Positions 47,736 to 56,700 of a stretch of DNA of 64,000 nucleotides are shown here, one piece after another. Made by a program: the position numbers and the translations under genes. Positions within the stretch are counted from its first letter, which is position 1. Each line of letters starts with the position of its first letter. The stretch comes from Sphingomonas panni (GTDB taxonomy: Bacteria > Pseudomonadota > Alphaproteobacteria > Sphingomonadales > Sphingomonadaceae): NCBI RefSeq assembly GCF_022664435.1, contig NZ_JAKREU010000002.1:248001-312000 (forward strand). Reading direction: 5' to 3'. The notes beneath the pieces were generated by a model that saw nothing but the letters and a program-made list of their open reading frames with translations, was not told the origin of the DNA and did not search any database.

Positions 47736-48742
47736 CGTTTCGAATCCGTGCGGCGCGCGAAAGCGACCTTAAATATCTCTATGAAATGGCGAAGCTGACC
47801 GGCGGCGGCTTCACCAACCTGCCCCCCGACCGCAACGCGCTGATGTCCCGGCTGGAGCGCAGCGCCGTCGCCTTCAGCCATGAAGAGGACGCGCCCCGCG
47901 ACGAAGTGTTCGTGCTGGTGCTGGAGAATATCGACACCGGCGAGGTGCGTGGCACCTGCCAGATCTTCACCAAGGTCGGGCAGCGCTGGCCCTTCTATTC
48001 GTACCGCGTGGCGACGCTGACCAAGCATAGCGAGGCGCTGGGCCGTACCTTCCGCGCCGACATCCTCAATCTGGTCAACGATCTGGAGGGGTCGAGCGAG
48101 GTCGGCGGGCTGTTCCTGCATCCGGGCGAACGCGCCGGGGGACTGGGACTATTGCTCGCCCGGTCGCGCTATCTGTTCATCGCGCGGCATCGTGGGCGCT
48201 TTGCCGACCGGGTGCTGGCGGAACTGCGCGGGATCATCGACGAAGCGGGCGGATCGCCCTTCTGGGACGGGGTCGCCGGGCGCTTCTTCGGCATGACGTT
48301 CCAGGATGCCGACCAGTTCAATGCGATCCATGGCAACCAGTTCATCGCCGACCTGATGCCGCGCCATCCGGTCTATATCGCGATGCTGCCCGAGGCGGCG
48401 CGCGGCGTCATCGGCCTGCCGCACCCGACCGGACGCGCGGCGATGCGGATGCTGGAGAATGAAGGCTTTGCCTATGAGAATTACGTCGACATCTTCGACG
48501 GCGGCCCAACCATGACCGCGCGCACCGACCAGATCGCGACGATCCGCGACCGGCGCGAACGGCAGGTGGTGGCGATCGGCGAAGGCGGCACCCCGTCGTT
48601 GCTGGCGACCGGACGGTTGGGCGATTTCCGCGCGTGCCTGGGCGATGCGACGGTGCGGGACGACGGGATCGTAATCGATGCCGAAGCCGCCCGGGCGCTG
48701 GACGTCGCCGTCGGCGACACGGTGTCGCAGGTGGCGCGATGA
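47732..48742 (+). CDS. astA: Arginine N-succinyltransferase
   Basis: A 336-residue first enzyme of the arginine succinyltransferase (AST) pathway, joining succinyl-CoA to arginine. It begins at GTG with FRIRAARESDLKYLYEMAKLTGGGFTNLPPDR. It also has YSYRVATLTKHSEALGRTF, GGLFLHPGERAGGLGLLLARSRYLFIA and RFFGMTFQDADQFNA, as in AstA/AruG. One gene instead of the AruF/AruG pair. Starts four bases before the M20 hydrolase stop. Confidence 0.95.
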   Translation: MTFRIRAARESDLKYLYEMAKLTGGGFTNLPPDRNALMSRLERSAVAFSHEEDAPRDEVFVLVLENIDTGEVRGTCQIFTKVGQRWPFYSYRVATLTKHSEALGRTFRADILNLVNDLEGSSEVGGLFLHPGERAGGLGLLLARSRYLFIARHRGRFADRVLAELRGIIDEAGGSPFWDGVAGRFFGMTFQDADQFNAIHGNQFIADLMPRHPVYIAMLPEAARGVIGLPHPTGRAAMRMLENEGFAYENYVDIFDGGPTMTARTDQIATIRDRRERQVVAIGEGGTPSLLATGRLGDFRACLGDATVRDDGIVIDAEAARALDVAVGDTVSQVAR

Positions 48743-49998
48743 GCGTGCGCGAGATCAATTTCGACGGGATCATCGGTCCCAGCCATAATTATGCCGGGCT
48801 GAGCCACGGCAACCTTGCGGCGACCCGCAATGCGGGTGAGACGTCGCGTCCGCGCGCGGCGGCGTTGCAGGGGATCGCCAAGATGCGGGCGAACCTTGCG
48901 CTGGGGTTGACCCAGGGCATCCTGCTGCCGCATCCGCGCCCGGACCGGGAATGGCTGGCCAAGCTTGCCACCGACTATGCCGCTGCCGCGCCCCATTTGA
49001 AGGCACAGGCGCTGTCGGCATCGGCGATGTGGGCGGCGAACGCCGCTACCGTCTCCCCGGCCAGCGATTGCAGCGACGGCCGGTGCCACCTGACCGTCGC
49101 GAACCTGGTGACGATGCCGCATCGCAGCCATGAATGGCCCGCGACGCTGGCCCAGTTGCGCACCGCCTTTGCCGGCGACGCTTTCGTCGTCCATGGTCCG
49201 GTACCGGCACCGTTCGGTGACGAGGGCGCGGCGAACCATATGCGCCTCTGCGAGACGCATGACGTGTCGGGGATCGAAGTGTTCGTCTATGGGGTCGGCG
49301 GCGGCCCCTTCCCGGCGCGACAGCATGTCGAGGCGAGCGCAGCGATCGCGCGAGCGCATCGGTTGGACCCGGCACGGACATTGATGGTGCGGCAATCGGA
49401 CGCGGCGATCGCGGCGGGTGCATTCCATAACGACGTGGTGGCGGTCGCCAACGAGCGTGTGCTGTTCGCGCATGAACAGGCGTTCGAGGATCGCGACGGC
49501 TTCTTCGCAGATTTGCGTCGGGCGATGCCCTCGGTGGAGATCGTCGAGGTGCCGGCCGAGCGGGTGAGCCTGGCCGATGCGATCACATCCTATCTGTTCA
49601 ACGCGCAACTGGTGACGCTGCCCGATGGCGGCGGCATGGCGTTGATCCTGCCGGGCGAGGCGCGCGAGAATGATCGCGTCTGGGGCTGGTTACAGGAGAT
49701 GGTGGCCGGCAACGGCCCGATCCGCCGGCTGGAGGTGGTCGATGTGCGCGAATCGATGGCCAATGGCGGCGGCCCCGCCTGCCTGCGCCTGCGCGTCGTC
49801 GCCGATCCGGCCACGATCGATCCGCGGTTCCTGGTCGGTGCTGCGAAGCTCGACCGGATCGCGGCGGTGGTCGAGGCACATTGGCCCGAACGGATCGCGC
49901 CTGCCGATATCGGCGATCCGGCGCTGATCGAACGGATCGAAGCGGCGCGACGCGCGCTGCTGGAATCGCTCGACCTTGTCGGGTTAATTGACAGTTAA
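48739..49998 (+). CDS. astB: N-succinylarginine dihydrolase
   Basis: A 419-residue second AST enzyme, hydrolysing N2-succinylarginine to N2-succinylornithine with release of two ammonia and CO2. N-terminal VREINFDGIIGPSHNYAGLSHGNLAA is the family signature. SDGRCHLTVANLV, QSDAAIAAGAFHNDVVAVANE and the C-terminal MANGGGPACLRLRV with the catalytic cysteine are present. ATG overlaps astA stop. Downstream genes astC, astD and astE are absent from this window. Confidence 0.96.
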   Translation: MSVREINFDGIIGPSHNYAGLSHGNLAATRNAGETSRPRAAALQGIAKMRANLALGLTQGILLPHPRPDREWLAKLATDYAAAAPHLKAQALSASAMWAANAATVSPASDCSDGRCHLTVANLVTMPHRSHEWPATLAQLRTAFAGDAFVVHGPVPAPFGDEGAANHMRLCETHDVSGIEVFVYGVGGGPFPARQHVEASAAIARAHRLDPARTLMVRQSDAAIAAGAFHNDVVAVANERVLFAHEQAFEDRDGFFADLRRAMPSVEIVEVPAERVSLADAITSYLFNAQLVTLPDGGGMALILPGEARENDRVWGWLQEMVAGNGPIRRLEVVDVRESMANGGGPACLRLRVVADPATIDPRFLVGAAKLDRIAAVVEAHWPERIAPADIGDPALIERIEAARRALLESLDLVGLIDS

Positions 49999-50039
49999 CC
50001 ATGTGCCGGGCAGCAGAATCGGCAGAAAACCGCCAATGG

Positions 50040-50064
50040 TACGCATTTTGCGTATTTTGCGTAC
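50040..50064 (+). promoter_or_regulatory. AT-rich TACGCA/TGCGTA repeat cluster before a small membrane-protein gene
   Basis: TACGCA (50040-50045), TGCGTA (50049-50054) and TGCGTA (50058-50063), each spaced by TTT, form a palindrome plus a tandem repeat (TTTTGCGTA twice), ending one base before the ATG at 50065. It stands out in this GC-rich region. An operator or promoter role is only inferred. Confidence 0.4.
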
Positions 50065-50286
50065 ATGCTGACCCGGCTGAAAAACCTGTTCACGATCAAG
50101 TCGAAGTTCGAGGCGTTCCTCGTCATCTATGGCCTGGGCGTCGGCGCGGTCGAGCGCGGCTTTCATTACATGGCGCAATATCCGGGGATCGGCGGCAAGC
50201 TGCTGTTCGCGGTGTGCCCGATCGCGGTGTTCATGGCCGGCACCCGCATCCTCGACTCCATCGACGCGGAGCGCGAGGAGCGCTAG
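50065..50286 (+). CDS. Small membrane protein, unknown function
   Basis: A 73-residue protein with two hydrophobic segments (about residues 16-34 and 44-60) and a charged end (DSIDAEREER). No Shine-Dalgarno lies before the ATG, since the upstream bases are an AT-rich repeat; leaderless translation or a mis-assigned start is possible. It ends nine bases before the rRNA methyltransferase gene and may be co-transcribed with it. Confidence 0.7.
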   Translation: MLTRLKNLFTIKSKFEAFLVIYGLGVGAVERGFHYMAQYPGIGGKLLFAVCPIAVFMAGTRILDSIDAEREER

Positions 50287-50295
50287 GCGGGCGTC

Positions 50296-51093
50296 ATGCC
50301 ACGCGAAATTACCGCCTATTCGAACCCGATGGTAAAGTCCGCCCGCAACCTGCGGGAGAAGCGCCATCGCCGTGACCAGCGCCGCTTCCTCGCCGAAGGG
50401 TTGCGCATCCTGACCGAGGCGCGCGAGGCAGGGTGGCTGCCCGCCGAACTATATTTCGCGAGCGGCGAGCAGCATCCTTTGCTGGAAACCTTGATCGAGG
50501 AAACCGAGGCATCGGGCGGCATCGCCATTTCGACTACGGTCGACATCCTGTCGAAGCTGTCGGGCAAGGACAATCCGGGGTCGGTCGTCGGCGTCTATGA
50601 CGAATTCTCGACCGAACTGTCGGGTATCGACCGGCGCAATGCGTCGCTGTGGCTGGTGGCCGAACGGCTGCGCGATCCGGGCAATCTCGGCACCATCCTG
50701 CGCACGGCGGATGCGACCGGTGCCGGCGGGCTGATCCTGATCGACGAGTGCGTCGACCCGTTTTCCGTGGAAGCGGTGCGGGCGAGCATGGGGGCGATCT
50801 TTACCGTCGCCGTCGCGCGAGCGGATTGGGCGACGTTTAAGGACTGGCTGCGCAGCGGGCCCGGGGCGCTGGTGGGGCTCAGCCTCGATACCGAGCAGGA
50901 TTATCGTGCGGCGAGCTATCCCGACCCGACATTCCTGCTCACCGGGAACGAGGCGCAGGGGATGCCCGACCATATGGCCGCCGAATGCGACCTGCTGGTC
51001 AAGATTCCGATGCTGGGCAAGGCCGACAGCCTGAACGCGGCGGTGGCGACGGCGGTGATGGCGTACACGGTACTGGGACAACACCGCCCCTGA
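50296..51093 (+). CDS. TrmH/SpoU-family RNA methyltransferase
   Basis: A 265-residue 2'-O-ribose methyltransferase with the trefoil-knot (SPOUT) fold. It shows NPMVKSARNLREKRHRRDQRRFLAEGLRILTEA, then LWLVAERLRDPGNLGTILRTADATGAGGLILI, FLLTGNEAQGMP and VKIPMLGKADSLNAAVATAVMAY, the three conserved SpoU motifs. Target is rRNA or tRNA, position not determined. Confidence 0.93.
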   Translation: MPREITAYSNPMVKSARNLREKRHRRDQRRFLAEGLRILTEAREAGWLPAELYFASGEQHPLLETLIEETEASGGIAISTTVDILSKLSGKDNPGSVVGVYDEFSTELSGIDRRNASLWLVAERLRDPGNLGTILRTADATGAGGLILIDECVDPFSVEAVRASMGAIFTVAVARADWATFKDWLRSGPGALVGLSLDTEQDYRAASYPDPTFLLTGNEAQGMPDHMAAECDLLVKIPMLGKADSLNAAVATAVMAYTVLGQHRP

Positions 51094-51123
51094 ACCTTTG
51101 GCGCAGCGAAGGATTGAGCGGGG

Positions 51124-52068
51124 ATGACCCGACCGACCTTCGCCGCCCTCCCCGCCGCCGACCTCGGTGCGCTGAAACGTCCCAATATCGTCCTGTTCGG
51201 CGCGAGCGAGGCGACGCCCTATGACGATGGCGAACCGAGCCATTCGGCAGATGCGCCCGCGGCAATCCGCGCCGCGTCGCGAGGGTTCGCGCGGCAATTG
51301 TCGCAGATCGATTTCGACCTGGGCTTCACCCCCTTTCCCGATCCGCAGGACGCGCGCGGGGTGGTCGATATTGGCGATGTCGATACGCGGCCGGAGGATG
51401 CAGCAGGCAATCGCGAACGGATCGAGGCGACGACGCGGGCGGTGCTGGCGGCGGGTGCGGTGCCGATATTGCTGGGCGGCGACGATTCGGTGCCGATCCC
51501 GTTCGCGTCCGGCTTTGCCGGTCGCGGGCCGCTGACCGTCGTACAGATCGACGCCCATGTCGATTGGGGTGACGATATCCGAGGCGAGAAGCTGGGCTAT
51601 GGGTCGCCGATGCGGCGGCTGGCGGAGATGCCGCACGTGACGGCGATGGTACAGGTCGGTGTCCGGGGCCTTGGCAGCGGGGGCGCGTGGCAGATCGACG
51701 ACGCGCGCGACTGGGGCAGTCGGATCGTCACCGCCTACGACCTGATCCGGGGCGGGATCGATGCCGCGATCGATCAGGTGCCGGCGGGCGGGCGCTATCT
51801 GGTGTCGATCGATTGCGACGGGATCGACCCGGCGGTGTTCCCGGCAGTCGCCATGCCGACGCCCGGCGGCCTGCGGTACGAGGAGGTCGTGCTGCTGCTG
51901 ACCGCGCTGGCGGAGAAGGGGAAGATCGCCGGGCTGGTGCTGGCGGAATATGTCCCGGAACGTGACGATCCGCATCGGCTATGCGCGACGATCGCGGCGC
52001 GAATCGTCGCGATGACGATGGGGCTGGTTTTGGGGGATAACGGCAAGACGCCGCCACGGCCAGCCTGA
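51124..52068 (+). CDS. Agmatinase/ureohydrolase-family protein with altered metal motif
   Basis: A 314-residue member of the arginase/agmatinase superfamily. Manganese-site motifs are DAHVDW (residues 143-148) and SIDCDGIDP (D230, D232), with the N-terminal motif GGDDS at residues 118-122 instead of the usual GGDHS. The aspartate D121 replaces a histidine that binds one manganese. The rest of the fold seems intact. It may hydrolyse a guanidino compound, fitting the arginine catabolic genes just upstream. Not safely assigned to agmatinase. Confidence 0.82.
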   Translation: MTRPTFAALPAADLGALKRPNIVLFGASEATPYDDGEPSHSADAPAAIRAASRGFARQLSQIDFDLGFTPFPDPQDARGVVDIGDVDTRPEDAAGNRERIEATTRAVLAAGAVPILLGGDDSVPIPFASGFAGRGPLTVVQIDAHVDWGDDIRGEKLGYGSPMRRLAEMPHVTAMVQVGVRGLGSGGAWQIDDARDWGSRIVTAYDLIRGGIDAAIDQVPAGGRYLVSIDCDGIDPAVFPAVAMPTPGGLRYEEVVLLLTALAEKGKIAGLVLAEYVPERDDPHRLCATIAARIVAMTMGLVLGDNGKTPPRPA

Positions 52069-52086
52069 GCCGTAGTATCGCCACTC

Positions 52087-52180
52087 CGTACCCCGGCAAA
52101 GGCCGGGGTCCAGTTGCGGCGTCCGCTGCAATTACGGCGCGAGCGTTTCCCAACTGGGCCCCGGCCTTCGCCGGGGTACG
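52087..52180. repeat. Two-armed palindrome after the ureohydrolase gene
   Basis: Arms 52087-52115 and 52152-52180 are nearly perfect complements (29 bp) with a 36-base spacer. It lies in the 169-bp gap between two convergent genes and matches the element at 10179-10271 closely. Confidence 0.9.
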
Positions 52181-52237
52181 TCCAGCGTTCGTGGCAATGG
52201 TTGGCAGTCGATCGATGAGCTGAGCCGGCAAGCGCCG

Positions 52238-53662
52238 CTACTCCGCCGCCGCGCCTTCCGTGTCTGCCCGCTCCTCCACCGCGTCCTCCGCCTGCGCGAT
52301 AGCGACGGCCAGCTTGGTCAGCGGGCGCGGGGATTGTTCAACGACCGGTAGCGGATCGATACTCTTGCCGGCGGTATCGATGTTGAGCGTTTCGAAGCGC
52401 TTGGCCGACGTCATCACCTGCGATTCGAGGCTGCCGACGAACGCGTTGTAGGCGGTGTTGGCGCCCTCGAGGTTCTTGCCGAGCTTCGCGACATGGTCAC
52501 CCATCTTGGCAAGGCGGGCATGGAGTTCGCGACCCAGCTGGCCGATCTGGCGCGCTTCGCCGGCCAGCTTTTCCTGCCGCCATACCGCCGCGACGGTGCG
52601 GGCAATGGCAATCAGGTTGGTCGGCGTCGCGATAAGCACGCGGCGGTCGAACGCATAGTCCCACAGCGCCGGGTCATGCTCCAGTGCGGCGGCGAGGAAA
52701 TGTTCGCCCGGCACGAACATCACGACATAGTCGGGCGTGTCCTCGAACTGCGACTGGTAGCTCTTGGCACCGAGCGCGTTCACATGGTTCTTCATCGACG
52801 CGACGTGCGCGGTCATGAAGCCGGCGCGCTCCACTTCATCCACCGCGCCATGTGCGTCCTGATAGGCGTTGAGCGACACCTTGGCATCGATGACCAGGCT
52901 CTTTCCGCCGGGTACCTTCACGATGGCATCGGGACGTAGACGCCCGTCGCCATGGTCGACCGACACCTCCATCTGGAAATCGGTATGTTCGGCAAGGCCG
53001 CAGGTTTCCAGCACGTTGCGCAGCTGCTGTTCGCCCCAGCGGCCCCGCGCCTTGGGCGCGGAACGCAGCGCGTTGACAAGCTTCGCCGCCTCGCTCTTCA
53101 CCGATTCCTGGCCGATGCGCATCGCGTCCATCAGGCCCTTTAGCGTGCCATAGCCTTCCTGCCGTTCGCCCTCGACCTTGGTAATGCTGGCTTCGTAGCG
53201 CTTCAGCGTCGCCTCGACCGGGGCCAGCAGCGCCTTGAGCTTCATCTCGTTGGTGTCGCCGGCCTGGGCGAAACGTTCCTGCGCGCGTTGCAGGAACTGC
53301 TTCTGCGCCCCTTCCAGCATGACATGCGCGGTTTCGCGGAACTGCGCAGCCATCGCTTCGCGCGCGTCCTTGAACTCTGCCAGCCGCTCCTCGAACGCCG
53401 CCGCATTGGCCTTGAGTGCCGCATGATCGAGCAGCAGCGCATCGCGGTCGCCGCGTATTTCGGCGAGTTCCTCGCGCAGCGCCGGGACTTCCCTGGCACG
53501 TTCGGTCGCGAGTGCGAGGTCGGCGATCGCCTGCTTGAAATCATCCTCGCGCTTGTCGCGTTCCTCGCGCAGCGACTGGACCTGCCGGGTGCCCATCAGC
53601 CAGCCGATCGCAAGCCCCGCGAGCAGGACGGCGGCGACGATAACGATGACAAGCGGGTCCAT
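52238..53662 (-). CDS. rmuC: DNA recombination protein RmuC homologue
   Basis: A 474-residue protein with an N-terminal membrane helix (about residues 3-23), a coiled-coil region to about residue 170, and a nuclease-like core with SAPKARGRWGEQQLRNVLETCGL, LRPDAIVKVPGGKSLVIDAKVSLNAYQDA and YVVMFVPGEHFLAAAL. RmuC limits DNA inversions in E. coli and has also been proposed to act in anti-phage defence. No partner genes were recognised. It is followed by def on the same strand. Confidence 0.94.
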   Translation of the reverse strand: MDPLVIVIVAAVLLAGLAIGWLMGTRQVQSLREERDKREDDFKQAIADLALATERAREVPALREELAEIRGDRDALLLDHAALKANAAAFEERLAEFKDAREAMAAQFRETAHVMLEGAQKQFLQRAQERFAQAGDTNEMKLKALLAPVEATLKRYEASITKVEGERQEGYGTLKGLMDAMRIGQESVKSEAAKLVNALRSAPKARGRWGEQQLRNVLETCGLAEHTDFQMEVSVDHGDGRLRPDAIVKVPGGKSLVIDAKVSLNAYQDAHGAVDEVERAGFMTAHVASMKNHVNALGAKSYQSQFEDTPDYVVMFVPGEHFLAAALEHDPALWDYAFDRRVLIATPTNLIAIARTVAAVWRQEKLAGEARQIGQLGRELHARLAKMGDHVAKLGKNLEGANTAYNAFVGSLESQVMTSAKRFETLNIDTAGKSIDPLPVVEQSPRPLTKLAVAIAQAEDAVEERADTEGAAAE

Positions 53663-53826
53663 GCGATACTCCGGGAGGAACGGAGAGGGAACCTACCCCC
53701 GCCCCGCCCACCGGACAAGGCGAACGCGGTTCGGTTCGTCGCGTTGGAGTGGCACATATCCTTCTTCGCCACCCCAGTCTGCGCTGGCGTGGCGGTTGTG
53801 GTGAAGGATGGCCTGTACGACCGACC

Positions 53827-54351
53827 TTACGCCGCCTTGCGCGCCTTGTTCAGCTTCTTGATGACCATGTCGCGCTTCAACCGGGAGAGATGGTCGATGA
53901 ACAGCACGCCGTTCAGATGGTCCATCTCGTGCTGGAGGCAGGTCGCCATCAGCCCGTCGAGCCATTCGTCATGGCTGTCGCCATTTTCATCGAGCCACGT
54001 CACGCGGCAGCGCGCCGGGCGGACGACATCGGCATATTGTTCGGGGATCGACAGGCAGCCTTCCTGATAGGTCGACAGCTCTTCCGACACTTCCTCGATC
54101 ACCGGATTGACGAAGGCGTGCGGTGCCTTGACCGGCTTGCCTTCCTCATCCTCCTCGTCCTGCAGATCGATGACCAGCACGCGCTTCGGCACGGCGACCT
54201 GGATCGCCGCCAGGCCGATGCCCGGTGCGTCGTACATCGTCTCGAACATGTCGGCGATGAGGGTCTTTACCTCGTCCGTCACGCCCTCGACGGGTTCGGA
54301 CACGAGGCGGAGGCGGGGATCGGGGATCTCGATGATCGGAAGAATGGCCAT
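53827..54351 (-). CDS. def: Peptide deformylase
   Basis: A 174-residue metal hydrolase removing N-formyl groups from nascent proteins. The three motifs are [19 protein letters not shown] (the Cys ligand) and QHEMDHLNG (the HExxH ligands). A short acidic insertion ([14 protein letters not shown]) lies between the first two. Fits with fmt, 1.2 kb further on, which adds the formyl group to initiator tRNA. Confidence 0.97.
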   Translation of the reverse strand: MAILPIIEIPDPRLRLVSEPVEGVTDEVKTLIADMFETMYDAPGIGLAAIQVAVPKRVLVIDLQDEEDEEGKPVKAPHAFVNPVIEEVSEELSTYQEGCLSIPEQYADVVRPARCRVTWLDENGDSHDEWLDGLMATCLQHEMDHLNGVLFIDHLSRLKRDMVIKKLNKARKAA

Positions 54352-54382
54352 AGCGGCTAGCTAGGTAGCATATTTTCGCCGG

Positions 54383-54979
54383 TCAAGCGACGGGGCGTCG
54401 CGCGCGCAGTGCCTGTGCCAGCGTGCCTTCGTCGAGATAGTCGAGTTCACCGCCGACCGGCAGGCCGTGGGCCAACTGGGTCAGGCGGACGGGATATTTC
54501 TCGATCCGCTCGGCGATGTAGTGCGCGGTCGTCTGCCCCTCCAGCGTGGCGTTCATCGCGAGGACCACTTCGTCGATCCCGCCCGCCGCGACGCGGCCGA
54601 TCAACGAATCGATGGCGAGGTCGTCCGGGCGGACACCTTCCAGCGCCGACAGCCGCCCGCCCAGCACATGAAAGCGGCCGGGGAACAGCCGGGCGCGGTC
54701 GAGCGCCCACAAATCCGCCACCTCCTCCACCACGCAGAGCGAGCGGTCGTCGCGACGCGGATCGGTGCAGATGCCGCACGGATCGGTCGTGTCGACATTG
54801 CCGCAGGTCGAGCAGGTCGCCAGATTCCGCGCCACCCGGTCGAGCGCGATCAGCAACGGGTCGAGCGCCGTCTCCCGCTTCTTGACGAGATGCAGCACCG
54901 CCCTCCGCGCCGAACGGGGGCCGAGACCGGGAAGGCGGGAAAGCGCCTGGGTCAGCGCGTCGATTTCGGGAGATGCCAT
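54383..54979 (-). CDS. recR: Recombination mediator RecR
   Basis: A 198-residue component of the RecFOR pathway. Helix-hairpin-helix motif [19 protein letters not shown] near the N-terminus, zinc cysteines C56, C59, C68 and C71 in [16 protein letters not shown], then the Toprim domain with [16 protein letters not shown] and ending near [16 protein letters not shown]. Start ATG 54979 avoids an unrelated upstream extension. Divergent from fmt. Confidence 0.97.
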   Translation of the reverse strand: MASPEIDALTQALSRLPGLGPRSARRAVLHLVKKRETALDPLLIALDRVARNLATCSTCGNVDTTDPCGICTDPRRDDRSLCVVEEVADLWALDRARLFPGRFHVLGGRLSALEGVRPDDLAIDSLIGRVAAGGIDEVVLAMNATLEGQTTAHYIAERIEKYPVRLTQLAHGLPVGGELDYLDEGTLAQALRARRPVA

Positions 54980-55033
54980 CACTGCCCAAGATAGGGGGTT
55001 GCGCGGGTCGACGCCACGGTGTCGAGAGGGATC

Positions 55034-55945
55034 ATGCGGATCATCTTCATGGGCACGCCCGAATTTGCGGTGCCAATCCTTCAGGCGCTGGTCGATGCGG
55101 GGCATCAGGTCATCGCGTGCTACAGCCAGCCGCCGCGTCGCGCCGGGCGTGGCAAGGCGCTGACCCCCTCCCCGGTCCACAAGCTGGCCGAATCGCTGGG
55201 GATCGAGGTGCGCGTTCCTGAAACGTTGCGCGATCCTTCGGTGCAGGCGGACTTTGCCGCGCTGAACGCGGATGTAGCCGTCGTTGCCGCCTATGGCCTC
55301 TTGCTGCCGCGTGCGGTGCTCGATGCCCCGCGACTGGGGTGCCTGAACGTCCATGGATCACTGCTGCCGCGCTGGCGGGGGGCCGCGCCGATCCAGCGGG
55401 CGATCCTCGCCGGGGACACGGAAACCGGCGTCGGCATCATGCAGATGGCGGCGGGAATGGATACCGGACCGGTGCGGCTCGAGGCGCGAACGCCGATCGC
55501 GGAGAAGACCGCGGGCGAGTTGGCGACCGAACTGAGCGCGATGGGCGCGCGGCTGATGCTGGAGGTGCTGGCCGATTCCGACGCCTATCCCCCTGTCGAA
55601 CAGGTGAGCGCGGGCGTGACCCATGCCGCCAAGATCGACAAGGCGGAGGCACGGTTGCGCTTCGACGGGAGCGCGGTCGATGCCGAGCGGCAGGTGCGCG
55701 CGTTCAACCCGGCTCCGGGGGCTTTTTTCGAGGTGAATGGCGAGCGGATCAAGGTGCTGGCAGCGCAAGTGGACGTCGGTCCGGCCGGTGCGGAACCGGG
55801 AACGGTAGTCGGCGACGCGCTGGAGATCGCCTGTGCGGACGGGGTGATCGTGCCGGTTCAGGTCCAGCGGGCGGGGCGTGGAGCGACCTCCGCCGCGGAG
55901 ATGCTGCGCGGCTTCCCGATCCCGAAGGGCACGCACATCGCATGA
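55034..55945 (+). CDS. fmt: Methionyl-tRNA formyltransferase
   Basis: A 303-residue enzyme formylating initiator Met-tRNA. It starts [19 protein letters not shown] and has [66 protein letters not shown] with the catalytic N-H-D set. AGAGGGA precedes ATG 55034. A GTG five codons upstream is less likely. Its stop overlaps truA by four bases. Confidence 0.97.
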   Translation: MRIIFMGTPEFAVPILQALVDAGHQVIACYSQPPRRAGRGKALTPSPVHKLAESLGIEVRVPETLRDPSVQADFAALNADVAVVAAYGLLLPRAVLDAPRLGCLNVHGSLLPRWRGAAPIQRAILAGDTETGVGIMQMAAGMDTGPVRLEARTPIAEKTAGELATELSAMGARLMLEVLADSDAYPPVEQVSAGVTHAAKIDKAEARLRFDGSAVDAERQVRAFNPAPGAFFEVNGERIKVLAAQVDVGPAGAEPGTVVGDALEIACADGVIVPVQVQRAGRGATSAAEMLRGFPIPKGTHIA

Positions 55946-56688
55946 CCCGCTTCGCCCTGACCGTCGAATATGACGGTCGCCCGTTCGTCGGCTGGCAACG
56001 CCAGTCGGAGGGCACCAGCGTCCAGGGAGCGATCGAACGCGCGCTGTTCGAGGTGACGGGGGAGCAGGCCGCGGTCCATGCCGCCGGACGCACCGACGCC
56101 GGTGTCCATGCGACGGGAATGCGGGCGCATGTCGATGTGGCGAAGGCGATCGCGCCGTTCCGGCTGATGGAGGCGCTCAATGCGCGGCTCCGGCCCGATC
56201 CGGTCGCGATCCTCGATTGCGACGTCGTGCCGGACGACTGGCACGCGCGCTTTTCGTGTCTCGGCCGCGCCTATGTCTATCGCATCGTATGCCGACGCGC
56301 GCCGCTGACCCACGAACTGGGGCTGGCATGGCGCGTGCCGCAGCCGCTCGACGTCGACGCCATGGCGGATGCGGCGGAACGGCTGGTCGGGCGGCATGAC
56401 TTCACTACCTTTCGCTCGGCGCATTGTCAGGCCGACAGCCCGATGCGGACGCTCGACCGGCTGGCGGTCGAGCGCGACGGCGACCGGATCAACATTCACG
56501 CCGCCGCGCGGTCGTTCCTGCATCATCAGGTTCGCTCGATGGTCGGCTGCCTCGCAATCGTCGGACAGGGGAAACGCACGCCCGACGATCTGGCCGCTAT
56601 CTTGGCGGAGCGCGACCGGGCGGCGCTGTGGCTGAATGCGCCGCCGGACGGGCTGTATTTCGTCGAGGCGACCTATCCGTCGGGATGA
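55942..56688 (+). CDS. truA: tRNA pseudouridine(38-40) synthase
   Basis: A 248-residue enzyme isomerising uridines 38-40 in tRNA anticodon arms. Motifs are [14 protein letters not shown], the catalytic Asp in [31 protein letters not shown] and [21 protein letters not shown] overlaps the fmt stop (ATGA). Confidence 0.97.
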   Translation: MTRFALTVEYDGRPFVGWQRQSEGTSVQGAIERALFEVTGEQAAVHAAGRTDAGVHATGMRAHVDVAKAIAPFRLMEALNARLRPDPVAILDCDVVPDDWHARFSCLGRAYVYRIVCRRAPLTHELGLAWRVPQPLDVDAMADAAERLVGRHDFTTFRSAHCQADSPMRTLDRLAVERDGDRINIHAAARSFLHHQVRSMVGCLAIVGQGKRTPDDLAAILAERDRAALWLNAPPDGLYFVEATYPSG

Positions 56689-56700
56689 CGTCGCGCAGCG

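Noticed and set aside
53755..53800. Further full palindrome between def and rmuC
   Set aside because: Only one degenerate arm-like segment (CACCCCAGTCTGCGCTGGCGTGG) is visible; no second arm was found.
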